From DASQFQ01 sp963805525 (GTDB lineage Bacteria; Actinomycetota; Thermoleophilia; Solirubrobacterales; Solirubrobacteraceae): 64,000 nucleotides of DNA. The position numbers and the translations under genes are program-made. The DNA is taken from contig CAWDUT010000007.1 in the NCBI GenBank assembly GCA_963805525.1, positions 186,001 to 250,000 of the forward strand, read 5' to 3'. The number at the start of each line of letters is the position of its first letter. The stretch's first letter is position 1. The notes beneath the pieces were generated by a model that worked only from the letters and a program-made list of their open reading frames with translations, did no database searches and had not been told where the DNA came from. Below are positions 33,600 through 42,247 of the stretch, piece after piece.

Positions 33600-34610
33600 G
33601 TGGACGCCGGACTCGCGTTCGCGCTGTTGCTCGTGCTCGCCTTCGCGTTCACCAACGGCGTGCACGACGCGTCGAACTCGATCGCCACGCTCGTGGCGAC
33701 CCGCGTCGCCCGCCCCGCCCAAGCGCTGCTGCTCGCCGCCGTGTTCAACACGCTCGGCCCCCTGCTCGTCGGGGCGGCGGTCGCGGACACGATCGGCGGC
33801 ATCGTCGCGATCGACGGCAAGGCGGCGATCGCCGTGATCGCCGCCGGCCTGCTGGCAGCGGTCGCCTGGAACGCGCTGACGTGGTGGCTCGGCCTCCCGT
33901 CCAGTTCGGGCCATGCGCTCGTGGGCGGCCTCGTCGGCGCGGCGCTCATCGAGGGTGGGGCGGACGCGGTGCAGTGGGGCGGGCTGGACGGCCTGCGCCC
34001 GGTCGGCGTCATCGGCACGGCGATCGCGCTCGCCGTCGCGCCCGTGCTCGGCGCGCTCGCCGCCCTGGCGGTGACGCGCGCGGTGCAACGAGGGCTGCGC
34101 CGCGGTACGCGGCGCTGGGGGGCGCCGGTGCGCGCCGGCGAGTGGCTGATGTCCGCCTGGCTGGCGTTCAGCCACGGCTCGAACGACGCCCAGAAAGCGG
34201 TCGGGCTGTTCGCGGCCCTGCTGGTCGCCGACGGCCGGCTCGCGAGCCCCTCCGCGCCGACGTGGGCCGTCCTCGCCTGCGCCGCCGCCCTCACCCTCGG
34301 CACCGCGCTCGGCGGCTGGCGGATCGTCAAGACGGTCGGCCGCCACATCTACCGGATCCAGCCGATCGACGGCCTCGCCAGCCAGGCATCGTCGGCCGGC
34401 GTGATCTTCGGCGCCTCGCTCGTGGGCGCGCCCGTGTCGACCTCGCACGTCGTCGCGTCGTCGATCGTCGGCGTCGGCGGAGGCCGCCGGCGGTGGCGCC
34501 ACGTCCGCTGGGCGGTCGTCGCGGACATCGCGCTCGCGTGGACGGTCACGATCCCGGCCTCGGCGCTGCTGGGCGCGCTCGCCTTCCTCGCCTACCGGGG
34601 GATCTCGTGA
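33600..34610 (+). CDS. PiT-family inorganic phosphate transporter
   Basis: A 336-residue membrane protein. The duplicated PiT signatures are visible: FTNGVHDASNSIATLVATR near residue 20 and AFSHGSNDAQKAVGLFAALL near residue 190. The substrate loops GLPSSSGHALVGGL and GAPVSTSHVVASS are also clear. About nine or ten hydrophobic helices. Moves phosphate (often with a divalent metal) using a proton or sodium gradient. The GTG start is six bases after the ATPase stop. It overlaps the DUF47 gene (GTGA), a classic PiT-DUF47 pair. Confidence 0.92.
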   Translation: MDAGLAFALLLVLAFAFTNGVHDASNSIATLVATRVARPAQALLLAAVFNTLGPLLVGAAVADTIGGIVAIDGKAAIAVIAAGLLAAVAWNALTWWLGLPSSSGHALVGGLVGAALIEGGADAVQWGGLDGLRPVGVIGTAIALAVAPVLGALAALAVTRAVQRGLRRGTRRWGAPVRAGEWLMSAWLAFSHGSNDAQKAVGLFAALLVADGRLASPSAPTWAVLACAAALTLGTALGGWRIVKTVGRHIYRIQPIDGLASQASSAGVIFGASLVGAPVSTSHVVASSIVGVGGGRRRWRHVRWAVVADIALAWTVTIPASALLGALAFLAYRGIS

Positions 34611-35218
34611 AGCTCCGGCGCTGGTTCCTCCCGCCGGAGCCCGACGTGCTCGGGCTGCTCGGCCGGCAGCTCGAGGTGACCCGTGAGGGGATGGAGGCGT
34701 TCGCCGACTGGGCGGGCGGCGACGCGGCGGCCGAGGCGGTCGTGCGCGACTGCGAGCACCGGGCCGACGCCATCCGGCGCGATCTGCACAGCGCGCTCCG
34801 CGACGCGTTCGTCACACCGCTCGAGCCGGAGGACCTCTACGCGCTCTCGCGCGGCTCGGACGAGGTCATCAACCAGGCCAAGGACGCCGTCCGCGAGTCC
34901 GAGGTGATGGCTTGCGCTCCGGACGCCGCGCTTGGCGAGATGGCGGAGATGCTCGCCCAGGCCACGCGCCAGCTCCAGGAGGCGATCGGCCACCTCGGCG
35001 CGCGCTCCGAGCTCGCCTCGGACGCCGCGAACGCGGCGGTCAAGTCCGATCGCCGGGTCGAGCACATCTACCGGGTCGCCATGGGCGCGCTGCTCGAGAC
35101 CGACGACCTGCGCGAGGTCACCGCGCGCCGCGAGCTCTACCGGCGCTGCGCGCGCATCGGCGAGACCGTCCGCGACGTCGCCGAGCGGATCCAGTACGCG
35201 GTCGTCAAGGAGAGCTGA
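34607..35218 (+). CDS. DUF47/PhoU-like regulator of the phosphate transporter
   Basis: A 203-residue all-helical protein. The pattern includes DCEHRADAIRRDLHSALRDAF, TPLEPEDLYALSRGSDEVIN and a C-terminal AERIQYAVVKES, as in DUF47 proteins related to PhoU. The E/D-rich helix ends suggest metal clusters as in PhoU. These proteins accompany and are needed by PiT transporters in several bacteria. Coupled to the transporter by a GTGA overlap and probably the end of the operon that begins at 27153. Confidence 0.9.
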   Translation: MKLRRWFLPPEPDVLGLLGRQLEVTREGMEAFADWAGGDAAAEAVVRDCEHRADAIRRDLHSALRDAFVTPLEPEDLYALSRGSDEVINQAKDAVRESEVMACAPDAALGEMAEMLAQATRQLQEAIGHLGARSELASDAANAAVKSDRRVEHIYRVAMGALLETDDLREVTARRELYRRCARIGETVRDVAERIQYAVVKES

Positions 35219-35239
35219 GCCGCCGGTACAGTCGCGAGC

Positions 35240-36511
35240 GTGGCGCACTCGGGCGATGACATCGCCATCGTCCTCGCGGACGACCACACGATGGTCCGCC
35301 GCGGGCTGCGGATGGTGCTCGACAGTGAGGAGGGGCTGACGGTCGTCGCCGAGGCGGGCGATATCGACGCCGCCCTGCGCGCGACGCGCAAGCTGAGCCC
35401 GCGCGTCGTGGTGCTCGATCTCAACATGCCCGGCGAGCCCACGCTGCCGGCGATCCCGCGCTTCCTCGAAGCCGCTCCCGGAGTCGGTGTCGTCGTGCTC
35501 ACCATGGAGACCGACCCGGCGTTCGCCCGCCGCGCACTGGCCGCGGGCGCGAGTGGCTACCTCCTCAAGGAGGGAGCCGACGATGCGCTCGTCGACGCGG
35601 TGCGGGCGGTCGCCGGCGGAGGGACCTATCTCGACCCGGGGCTCGGCGGCCGCCTCGCCACCGAAGGCGGAACCGAGCTCGCGGTGGGCACCGTGTTCGC
35701 CGGCCATCGCATCGACGGGATCGCGGGCCGGGGCGGCATGGGCGTCGTCTACCTCGCGACCGACCTGACGCTCGATCGCCAGGTGGCGCTCAAGCTGATC
35801 GCCGGCGGCGTGGCGAGCGACGACGAGTTCCGCGCCCGCTTCGAGCGCGAGTGCCGCGTGGCGGCCTCGATCGACCATCCCCACGTCGTCCCGATCTACC
35901 ACGCCGGCCAGGAAGGCCAGCGGCTGTACGTGACCATGCGCTACATCACCGGCACCGACCTGCGCGCGCTGCTCGCCGAGGGCGGGCGGCTCGAAACGTC
36001 GCGCGCCGTCGCGCTCGTCGCGCAGGTGGCCGACGCGCTCGACGAGGCACACCGCCGCGGCCTCGTGCACCGCGACGTGAAGCCCGGCAACATCCTCATC
36101 GGGGAGCACGAGAGCGGAGAACGGGCGTACCTCACCGACTTCGGCGTGACCAAGCAGCGCGCGGACGGGGCGGATCTCACGCGCACCGGCATGGCCGTCG
36201 GAACCGCGGACTACATGGCTCCGGAGCAGGCCCGCGGCGGCGCCGTCGACGGCCGTGCCGACGTCTACTCGCTCGGCTGCGTGCTGTTCCGCGCGCTGAC
36301 CGGAGAAGTGGTCTTCGATCGCGACAGCGACCTCGACAAGCTGTGGGCGCACGTCCACGACCCGCCGCCGGCGCTGCTCGACGTCCGGCCCGAGCTACCC
36401 GCCGCGCTCGGAGCCGCTGTCGCGCACGCGCTCGAGAAAGAACCCGGCGAGCGACCCCAGACCGCGGGCGAGCTGGCGCGCGAAGCCCGAACGGCGCTCG
36501 GAGCCGGCTGA
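35240..36511 (+). CDS. Receiver domain fused to Ser/Thr protein kinase
   Basis: A 423-residue soluble protein. Residues 8-130 are a NarL-type receiver with all key residues: D14, D15, phospho-acceptor D60 in VVLDLNMPG, T88 and K110. Instead of a helix-turn-helix domain, residues from about 150 form a Hanks-type kinase: GRGGMGVVYLA (163-173), K185, HRDVKPGNIL with D279, DFG at 300-302, GTADYMAPEQ and ADVYSLGC. There is no transmembrane helix or PASTA domain. A histidine kinase could therefore switch a Ser/Thr kinase through the receiver. GTG start; TACAGT lies seven bases upstream. It is 21 bases after the DUF47 gene. Confidence 0.93.
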   Translation: MAHSGDDIAIVLADDHTMVRRGLRMVLDSEEGLTVVAEAGDIDAALRATRKLSPRVVVLDLNMPGEPTLPAIPRFLEAAPGVGVVVLTMETDPAFARRALAAGASGYLLKEGADDALVDAVRAVAGGGTYLDPGLGGRLATEGGTELAVGTVFAGHRIDGIAGRGGMGVVYLATDLTLDRQVALKLIAGGVASDDEFRARFERECRVAASIDHPHVVPIYHAGQEGQRLYVTMRYITGTDLRALLAEGGRLETSRAVALVAQVADALDEAHRRGLVHRDVKPGNILIGEHESGERAYLTDFGVTKQRADGADLTRTGMAVGTADYMAPEQARGGAVDGRADVYSLGCVLFRALTGEVVFDRDSDLDKLWAHVHDPPPALLDVRPELPAALGAAVAHALEKEPGERPQTAGELAREARTALGAG

Positions 36512-36514
36512 ACC

Positions 36515-36922
36515 GTGTCCGCACGACGCATCTGGCTGCTCGCCTGGCTCGCCGGACCGCTGATCGGCATCGCCAACGGAGCCCTGCGCGAGGTCGCCTA
36601 CAAGGATCGTGTCGGCGAGCTCACCGCCCACCAGCTCTCGACCGGCAGCGCGATCGCCCTCTTCGCCGGTTACTTCGAGTGGCTGGCCGGTCGCTGGCCG
36701 CTCTCCTCCACGCGCGAGGCGCTCGAGGTCGGCGCCGCGTGGCTGGCGCTGACGGTCGCGTTCGAGTTCGGCTTCGGTCGCGGGGTCGCCCACACCTCGT
36801 GGGACGAGCTGCTCGCCGACTACGACCTCAGGAAGGGCCGCCTGTGGCCGCTCGTGCTCGCGTGGATCGCCCTCGGCCCGGCGATCGTGCGCGCTCGCCG
36901 CTGCGGGAAACCCGCAGCCTGA
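36515..36922 (+). CDS. Small integral membrane protein
   Basis: A 135-residue protein with about four hydrophobic helices: LAWLAGPLIGIANGALR, TGSAIALFAGYFEWLAG, VGAAWLALTVAFEFGFG and LWPLVLAWIALGPAIV. I do not recognise a named family. It starts with GTG three bases after the receiver-kinase stop, so it may be co-expressed with or be a partner of that kinase. Its last codons contain the perfect palindrome TGCGGGAAACCCGCA that probably belongs to the pntA promoter. Confidence 0.7.
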   Translation: MSARRIWLLAWLAGPLIGIANGALREVAYKDRVGELTAHQLSTGSAIALFAGYFEWLAGRWPLSSTREALEVGAAWLALTVAFEFGFGRGVAHTSWDELLADYDLRKGRLWPLVLAWIALGPAIVRARRCGKPAA

Positions 36923-36995
36923 CTGCGGACACGCCACCACCGCAGGCGTACTTCCCAGCGATGGAGGATGCGCCGCGCGCTGGGAGATTCCAAGC
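36901..36995 (+). promoter_or_regulatory. Palindrome and promoter of the pnt-cyd cluster
   Basis: The palindrome CTGCGGGAAACCCGCAG (36901-36917) overlaps the end of the upstream gene. TGCGGA (36924-36929), 19 bases and TACTTC (36949-36954) predict a start near 36961, so the palindrome is centred near -52 rather than -65. The leader of about 35 bases has a GGGAG ribosome-binding site before the ATG at 36996. Confidence 0.55.
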
Positions 36996-38090
36996 ATGGA
37001 CGCCACCACCGACCGCACCACGATCGGCGTCCCGAAGGAGAGTGCGACCGGCGAGCGTCGCGTCGCGCTCGTGCCGGACGTCGTGCGACGGCTCGGTGAC
37101 GGGGTGGAGGTCGTCGTCGAGCCCGGGGCCGGGGCCGGTGCGCTGATCCCCGACAAGCAGTACGAGGCCGCCGGCGCGCGCCTCGGCGATCCGTGGGGAT
37201 GCGACGTCGTGGTCAAGGTGGCAGCGCCGACGCCGGCCGAGATCGGCCGGCTGCGGCAGGGCGCCGTGCTGATCGGGTTCCTGGACGCACCCGAGACGCG
37301 CGCCGCACTGACCGCCCGCGAGATCACCGCGTTCGCGATGGAGGCGATCCCGCGGATCAGCCGCGCTCAGGCCGTGGATGCCCTGTCGTCGCAGTCGACG
37401 CTTGCCGGCTACAAGGCCGTGATCCTCGCCGCGGAGCACGCGACCCGGCTGCTGCCGATGATGACCACGGCCGCCGGCACGCTCCCGCCCGCCCGTGTGC
37501 TCGTGATGGGCGCCGGCGTGGCCGGGCTGCAGGCGCTGGCGACCGCGCACCGCCTCGGCGCGCGGACGACCGGCTACGACGTCCGCCCGGAGACGGCCGA
37601 GCAGGTCCGCTCGGTGGGGGCCGACTGGCTCGAGCTCGGCATCGAGGCCGCGGGGGAGAGCGGCTACGCACGCGAGCTGACCGACGCCGAGCGCGCCGCC
37701 CAGCAGCAGGCGCTGACCGACGCGATCAAGACCTTCGACATCGTCATCACCACCGCCCTGGTGCCCGGCCGCCGGGCGCCGCGTCTCGTCACCGAGGAGG
37801 CCGTCGCGGGCATGCGCCCGGGCAGCGTGATCGTCGACCTCGCCGGGGAGACCGGCGGCAACTGCGAGCTGAGCGAGCCGGGCCGCGTCGCGACCAAGCA
37901 CAGCGTCACGATCGCCGCGCCGCTGGACCTGGCGGCGACCGTGCCCGAGCACGCCTCCCAGCTCTATGCCCGCAACGTGCAGGCGCTGCTCGAGCTGCTG
38001 CTCGACGACGGCGAGGTCCGCACGGACCTGTCCGACGAGATCCTCGCCGGCGCCTGCGTGACCGGCGCGCCCGCGGAGGCGGTGGCCTGA
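36996..38090 (+). CDS. pntAA: NAD(P) transhydrogenase subunit alpha 1 (PntAA)
   Basis: A 364-residue NAD(H)-binding subunit. The start IGVPKESATGERRVALVPDV is the alanine-dehydrogenase-like N-terminal domain. QAVDALSSQSTLAGYKAVIL is the conserved RQD-loop neighbourhood, and VLVMGAGVAGLQALATAHRLGA is the NAD-binding Rossmann fold. The lack of membrane helices shows the three-subunit form (alpha 1, alpha 2, beta). It interconverts NADH and NADPH using the proton gradient. It heads an unbroken pnt-cyd gene run; the next gene overlaps by one base (TGATG). Confidence 0.93.
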   Translation: MDATTDRTTIGVPKESATGERRVALVPDVVRRLGDGVEVVVEPGAGAGALIPDKQYEAAGARLGDPWGCDVVVKVAAPTPAEIGRLRQGAVLIGFLDAPETRAALTAREITAFAMEAIPRISRAQAVDALSSQSTLAGYKAVILAAEHATRLLPMMTTAAGTLPPARVLVMGAGVAGLQALATAHRLGARTTGYDVRPETAEQVRSVGADWLELGIEAAGESGYARELTDAERAAQQQALTDAIKTFDIVITTALVPGRRAPRLVTEEAVAGMRPGSVIVDLAGETGGNCELSEPGRVATKHSVTIAAPLDLAATVPEHASQLYARNVQALLELLLDDGEVRTDLSDEILAGACVTGAPAEAVA

Positions 38091-38386
38091 TGCTCGTCAC
38101 CAACCTCGGCACGCTGCTGCTCGCCGGGTTCGTCGGCTATCTGGTGATCTCCAAGGTCCCCAACACGCTCCACACGCCGCTGATGTCCGGTACCAACGCG
38201 ATCCACGGGATCGTCATCGTCGGCGGGATCCTCCTGCTCGCGACCGGCGCCGCGGACGACACGCTCAGCAAGGCGCTGCTCACCGTCGCCGTCGCGTTCG
38301 GAACGATCAACGTCGTCGGCGGGTTCCTCGTCACCGACCGGATGCTCGAGATGTTCAAGCCCCGCCGGCACGAGGACGGCGCGTGA
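38090..38386 (+). CDS. pntAB: NAD(P) transhydrogenase subunit alpha 2 (PntAB)
   Basis: A 98-residue membrane subunit with three hydrophobic helices (LGTLLLAGFVGYLVISKV, IHGIVIVGGILLLATGA, VAVAFGTINVVGGFLVT). VPNTLHTPLMSGTNAIHGIV is the hallmark of this subunit and lies at the membrane surface near the proton path. It starts with ATG overlapping the TGA of the alpha 1 gene and is followed directly by the beta-subunit gene. Confidence 0.93.
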   Translation: MLVTNLGTLLLAGFVGYLVISKVPNTLHTPLMSGTNAIHGIVIVGGILLLATGAADDTLSKALLTVAVAFGTINVVGGFLVTDRMLEMFKPRRHEDGA

Positions 38387-39804
38387 TGGCCAGCCTCCGC
38401 GAGCTGCTCTACATCGTGAGCTCCGGCCTCTTCATCTACGGCCTCTACGGGCTGACGGGGCCGGCCACCGCCGTGCGCGGCAATCGGATCGCCGCCGTCG
38501 GCATGGCCGTCGCGATCCTCGCCACGCTCCTGCGCCCGCACGTGGCGAACTGGGAGCTGATCGTGCTCGGCGTCGCCGTGGGTGCCGCGGTCGGCGTGCC
38601 CGCCGCGCGCCTGGTCCAGATGACCGAGATGCCGCAGATGGTCGCGATCTTCAACGGCGTCGGCGGTGGCGCCGTGGCCCTGCTCGCCTGGGTCGAGTTC
38701 CGCAGCTCCGGCGGCTACGCGCACGAGCCCACCTACGTCGCCATCTTCACCGTGTTCGCGGCGATCGTCGGCAGCATCTCGTTCTGGGGCTCCGCGGTCG
38801 CCTTCGCCAAGCTCCAGGAGCTCATCGGCGGCAAGCCGATCACCGCCGGGCGCCTCCAGACGCCGCTGAATGTCCTCGTCGGCCTGGTCGCGGTCAGCGC
38901 CGGCACGGCCATCGTCGCCGGCGTGCACAGCGAGCTGGTGTTCATCGTCCTCCTGGTGAGCGCCGCCGTGCTGGGCCTCCTGCTCGTGCTGCCGATCGGC
39001 GGCGCCGACATGCCGGTGGTCATCTCGCTGCTCAACGCGTTCACCGGGCTCTCGGCGGCCGCGACCGGCGTGGCCCTCGACAACAGCGCCCTGATCGTCG
39101 CCGGCATGCTCGTCGGCGCCTCGGGCACGCTGCTCACGCAGCAGATGGCGGCGGCGATGAACCGCTCCGTCCGCGCGATCGTGGCGGGCGGTTTCGGCGG
39201 GACGACAGAGCTGCCCACCGGCGGCGCGGGCGCGACCGGCACGGCGCGCTCGACCACGACGGCGGACGTGGCGATCCAGCTCGCCTACGCGCAGCAGGTG
39301 GTCATCGTGCCCGGCTACGGCCTCGCCGTCAGCCAGGCCCAGCACGCGCTCCGCAGCCTGACCAAGCTGCTCGGCTCGCTCGGGATCACGGTGAAGTACG
39401 CCGTCCATCCCGTCGCCGGCCGCATGCCCGGCCACATGAACGTGCTCCTCGCCGAGGCCGAGGTGCCCTACGACCAGCTCGTCGAGATGGACGAGATCAA
39501 CGCCGAGTTCCCGCGCACCGACGTCGCGCTCGTGATCGGCGCCAACGACGTCGTCAACCCCGACGCGCGCACGAACCCGCAGAGCGAGCTCTACGGCATG
39601 CCGATCCTCGACGTCGACCAGGCCCGCTCGATCATCGTCCTCAAGCGTTCGATGCGACCCGGCTACGCCGGCGTCGAGAACCCGCTCTTCTTCGACCCGA
39701 AGACCACCATGCTCTTCGGCGACGCGAAGGCGTCGATCGTCGGCATCGCTGACGAGCTCAACGCGCTCGGCGTCGCCCCGGCCGTCGAGGCCGGTGCCCG
39801 GTAG
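38386..39804 (+). CDS. pntB: NAD(P) transhydrogenase subunit beta (PntB)
   Basis: A 472-residue subunit. The first 270 residues hold about nine membrane helices, with TEMPQMVAIFNGVGGGAVAL carrying the conserved Asn/His-region residues. The C-terminal NADP-binding domain contains VIVPGYGLAVSQAQHALRSL (GYG loop), HPVAGRMPGHMNVLLAEAEV, GANDVVNPDA and LKRSMRPGYAGVENPLFF, all hallmark motifs. The ATG at 38386 directly abuts the previous stop; a GTG three bases earlier is an alternative. The cydA ATG follows after two bases. Confidence 0.95.
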   Translation: MASLRELLYIVSSGLFIYGLYGLTGPATAVRGNRIAAVGMAVAILATLLRPHVANWELIVLGVAVGAAVGVPAARLVQMTEMPQMVAIFNGVGGGAVALLAWVEFRSSGGYAHEPTYVAIFTVFAAIVGSISFWGSAVAFAKLQELIGGKPITAGRLQTPLNVLVGLVAVSAGTAIVAGVHSELVFIVLLVSAAVLGLLLVLPIGGADMPVVISLLNAFTGLSAAATGVALDNSALIVAGMLVGASGTLLTQQMAAAMNRSVRAIVAGGFGGTTELPTGGAGATGTARSTTTADVAIQLAYAQQVVIVPGYGLAVSQAQHALRSLTKLLGSLGITVKYAVHPVAGRMPGHMNVLLAEAEVPYDQLVEMDEINAEFPRTDVALVIGANDVVNPDARTNPQSELYGMPILDVDQARSIIVLKRSMRPGYAGVENPLFFDPKTTMLFGDAKASIVGIADELNALGVAPAVEAGAR

Positions 39805-39806
39805 CG

Positions 39807-41198
39807 ATGCAGACGCTCGACATCGCGCGCTGGCAGTTCGCGATCACGACCATCTACCACTTCCTCCTGGTGCCGATCACGATCGGCCTCTCCGGACTCG
39901 TGGCGCTCATGCAGACCCAGTGGGTGCGGACCGGAGACGAGCGCTACCTGCGGATGACCCGGTTCTGGGGCAAGCTGCTGCTGATCAACTTCGCGCTCGG
40001 CGTCGCCACCGGCATCGTGCAGGAGTTCCAGTTCGGGATGGCCTGGAGCGAGTACTCGCGCTTCGTCGGCGACGTCTTCGGCGCGCCGCTGGCGATCGAG
40101 GGGCTGGCCGCGTTCTTTCTCGAGTCGACGTTCCTCGGCCTGTGGATCTTCGGCTGGGACCGGCTGCCGCAGCGGGTCCACCTCGGCACGATCTGGGCCG
40201 TCTTCATCGGGACGAACCTGTCCGCGTACTTCATCCTCGCCGCCAACGCGTGGATGCAGCGGCCGGTCGGCGCACACGTCAACCCTGAGCGCGGCCGGGC
40301 GGAGCTGACCTCGATCTGGCAGGTGCTGACCAACAAGACCGCGCTGTTCGCGTTCGGCCACACCGTGACCGCGGCCGTGATGACCGCGGGGATGCTGCTC
40401 GTCGGGATCAGCGCCTGGCATCGGTGGCGCAACCGCGGCACGGAGTCGGCGTTCTTCTCGACGTCGCTGCGCTGGGGCCTGCGCAGCGCGCTCGTCGCCG
40501 GCCTCGCCACGATCGTCATCGGCCACTTCTTCGGGCAGTGGATGACGAAGGTCCAGCCGATGAAGATGGCGGCGGCCGAGGCGCTCTACGAGTCGAAGAC
40601 GAGCGCGGGGCTCTCGCTCTTCGCGCTCGGCGGGCTCGAGAAGTCGCCCGACAAGCTCGACGTCAACATCGAGATCCCGGGCCTGCTCTCGTTCATGGCC
40701 ACCGACAGCTTCAACGGGCGCGTCGAGGGCATCAACGACCTCCAGGCGAAGTACGAGCAGCGCTACGGCCCTGGTGACTACGTCCCCGTGCTCGGCCTCA
40801 CCTACTGGTCGTTCCGGATCATGATCGGCCTCGGCTTCTTCGTGGTCGGGCTGGCCGCGGCGGGGCTGTGGCTGATGCGCAAGGGGCACGACCCCGGCAA
40901 GTGGTTCACGCGGCTCGCGGTGCTCGGCCTGTTCGCGCCGCTGCTCGCGAACAGCGCCGGCTGGATCTTCACCGAGGCGGGCCGCCAGCCGTGGGTGGTC
41001 CAGGGGCTGCTCAAGACCGCCGACGGCGTGTCGCCGATCGCGAGCAGCACGGTGCTGGTCTCGCTGATCGTCCTGACGCTGCTCTATGCGGCGCTGGCCG
41101 TGGTCGAGGTGTGGCTGTTCGCCCGCGTGGCGCGCGGCGGCCCCGACGCGGCCCCGCAGCCCGACGCCGACGACTACCTCCCGGCATTGGCGTACTGA
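39807..41198 (+). CDS. cydA: Cytochrome bd ubiquinol/menaquinol oxidase subunit I (CydA)
   Basis: A 463-residue membrane protein. RWQFAITTIYHFLLVPITIG holds the haem b595 His near residue 19, the GRxxE-like loop is replaced by FGMAWSEYSRFVGDVFGAPL and ALAIEG, and later QPWVVQGLLKTADGVSP is the conserved GWMTEVGRQPW-type quinone/haem region. The Q-loop is of the short type. It is a high-affinity oxygen-reducing terminal oxidase used when oxygen is low. It sits two bases after pntB and two before cydB, so transhydrogenase and oxidase are co-transcribed. Confidence 0.94.
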   Translation: MQTLDIARWQFAITTIYHFLLVPITIGLSGLVALMQTQWVRTGDERYLRMTRFWGKLLLINFALGVATGIVQEFQFGMAWSEYSRFVGDVFGAPLAIEGLAAFFLESTFLGLWIFGWDRLPQRVHLGTIWAVFIGTNLSAYFILAANAWMQRPVGAHVNPERGRAELTSIWQVLTNKTALFAFGHTVTAAVMTAGMLLVGISAWHRWRNRGTESAFFSTSLRWGLRSALVAGLATIVIGHFFGQWMTKVQPMKMAAAEALYESKTSAGLSLFALGGLEKSPDKLDVNIEIPGLLSFMATDSFNGRVEGINDLQAKYEQRYGPGDYVPVLGLTYWSFRIMIGLGFFVVGLAAAGLWLMRKGHDPGKWFTRLAVLGLFAPLLANSAGWIFTEAGRQPWVVQGLLKTADGVSPIASSTVLVSLIVLTLLYAALAVVEVWLFARVARGGPDAAPQPDADDYLPALAY

Positions 41199-41200
41199 CC

Positions 41201-42247
41201 ATGGACCTGCAGACGCTCTGGTTCGTGCTGATCGCCGTCCTCTGGACCGGCTACCTGATCCTCGAGGGCTTCGACTTCGGGGTCGGGACGCTGCTGCACG
41301 TCGTCGGGCGCACCGAGTCCGAGCGCGGGCAGGCGATCCGCTCGATCGGCCCGGTGTGGGACGGCAACGAGGTGTGGCTGCTGGTCGCGGGCGGGGCGAC
41401 CTTCGCCGCCTTCCCGGAGTGGTACGCGACGCTGTTCAGCGGCTTCTACCTGGCGCTGACGCTGATCCTGGTCGCGCTGATCGTGCGCATCATGGCGCTC
41501 GAGTACCGCAACAAGAACGACGACCCCGTCTGGCGGCGCCGCTGGGACGCGGCGATCGTCGCCTCCAGCGCGACGCCCGCGCTGCTGTGGGGCGTCGCGT
41601 TCGCGAACATCGTCGGCGGCAGCCCGCTCGCGAAGGACGGCTCCTTCGCCGGCAACTTCCTCGACCTCCTGCGGCCCTACACGATCCTCGGCGGCGCGAC
41701 CACGCTGCTGCTGTTCTGCCTGCACGGCGCGCACTTCCTCGCCCTGCGCACGGAGGGCCCGGTGCGCGAGCGCGCGAACGCCGCGGCCACCCGGCTGTGG
41801 CTCCCGACCGTCGTGGTCGTCGCCGCCTTCGCGATCTGGACGCTCGCCGACGCCGAGGTCGTGCGCCCGCTCGCGGTCGCGGCCACGGCCGTCGCGGCGG
41901 TCGCGCTCGTCGCCGTCTTCGCGACGCACCGCGCCGGGCGCGAGGGCGCGGCGTTCGGCCTTACCACGGTGGCGATCGCTGGCGCGGTCGTGCTGCTCTT
42001 CGCGACGCTCTACCCGAACGTCATGGTGTCCTCGGGTCCGGGGCCCGACCTGACCATCGCCGCCGCCGCGTCGACCCACTACACGCTCAGCGTCATGACC
42101 GTCGTCGCGGTCGTCATGACGCCGATCGTGCTCCTCTACCAGGGCTGGACGTACTGGGTGTTCCGCGCGCGGGTCTCGGCGGACGGCCCCGGCGACGTGA
42201 AGACCCCGCTCGACCTCCTGGACCGCCGCGCGCACGACACGCCGTGA
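41201..42247 (+). CDS. cydB: Cytochrome bd oxidase subunit II (CydB)
   Basis: A 348-residue subunit with about eight membrane helices. The conserved start LQTLWFVLIAVLWTGYLILE is followed by GFDFGVGTLLHVV, then VWDGNEVWLLVAGGATFAAF and FPEWYATLFSGFYLAL, all diagnostic of CydB. It pairs with CydA as the bd oxidase. The ATG follows cydA after two bases, and the stop overlaps the GTG of cydD. Confidence 0.95.
   Translation: MDLQTLWFVLIAVLWTGYLILEGFDFGVGTLLHVVGRTESERGQAIRSIGPVWDGNEVWLLVAGGATFAAFPEWYATLFSGFYLALTLILVALIVRIMALEYRNKNDDPVWRRRWDAAIVASSATPALLWGVAFANIVGGSPLAKDGSFAGNFLDLLRPYTILGGATTLLLFCLHGAHFLALRTEGPVRERANAAATRLWLPTVVVVAAFAIWTLADAEVVRPLAVAATAVAAVALVAVFATHRAGREGAAFGLTTVAIAGAVVLLFATLYPNVMVSSGPGPDLTIAAAASTHYTLSVMTVVAVVMTPIVLLYQGWTYWVFRARVSADGPGDVKTPLDLLDRRAHDTP

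Noticed and set aside
35180..35239. Membership of the receiver-kinase gene in the 19-base promoter class
   Set aside because: TACAGT lies seven bases before the GTG, but the -35 position reads TCGTCA and no upstream element is found at -60 to -69.
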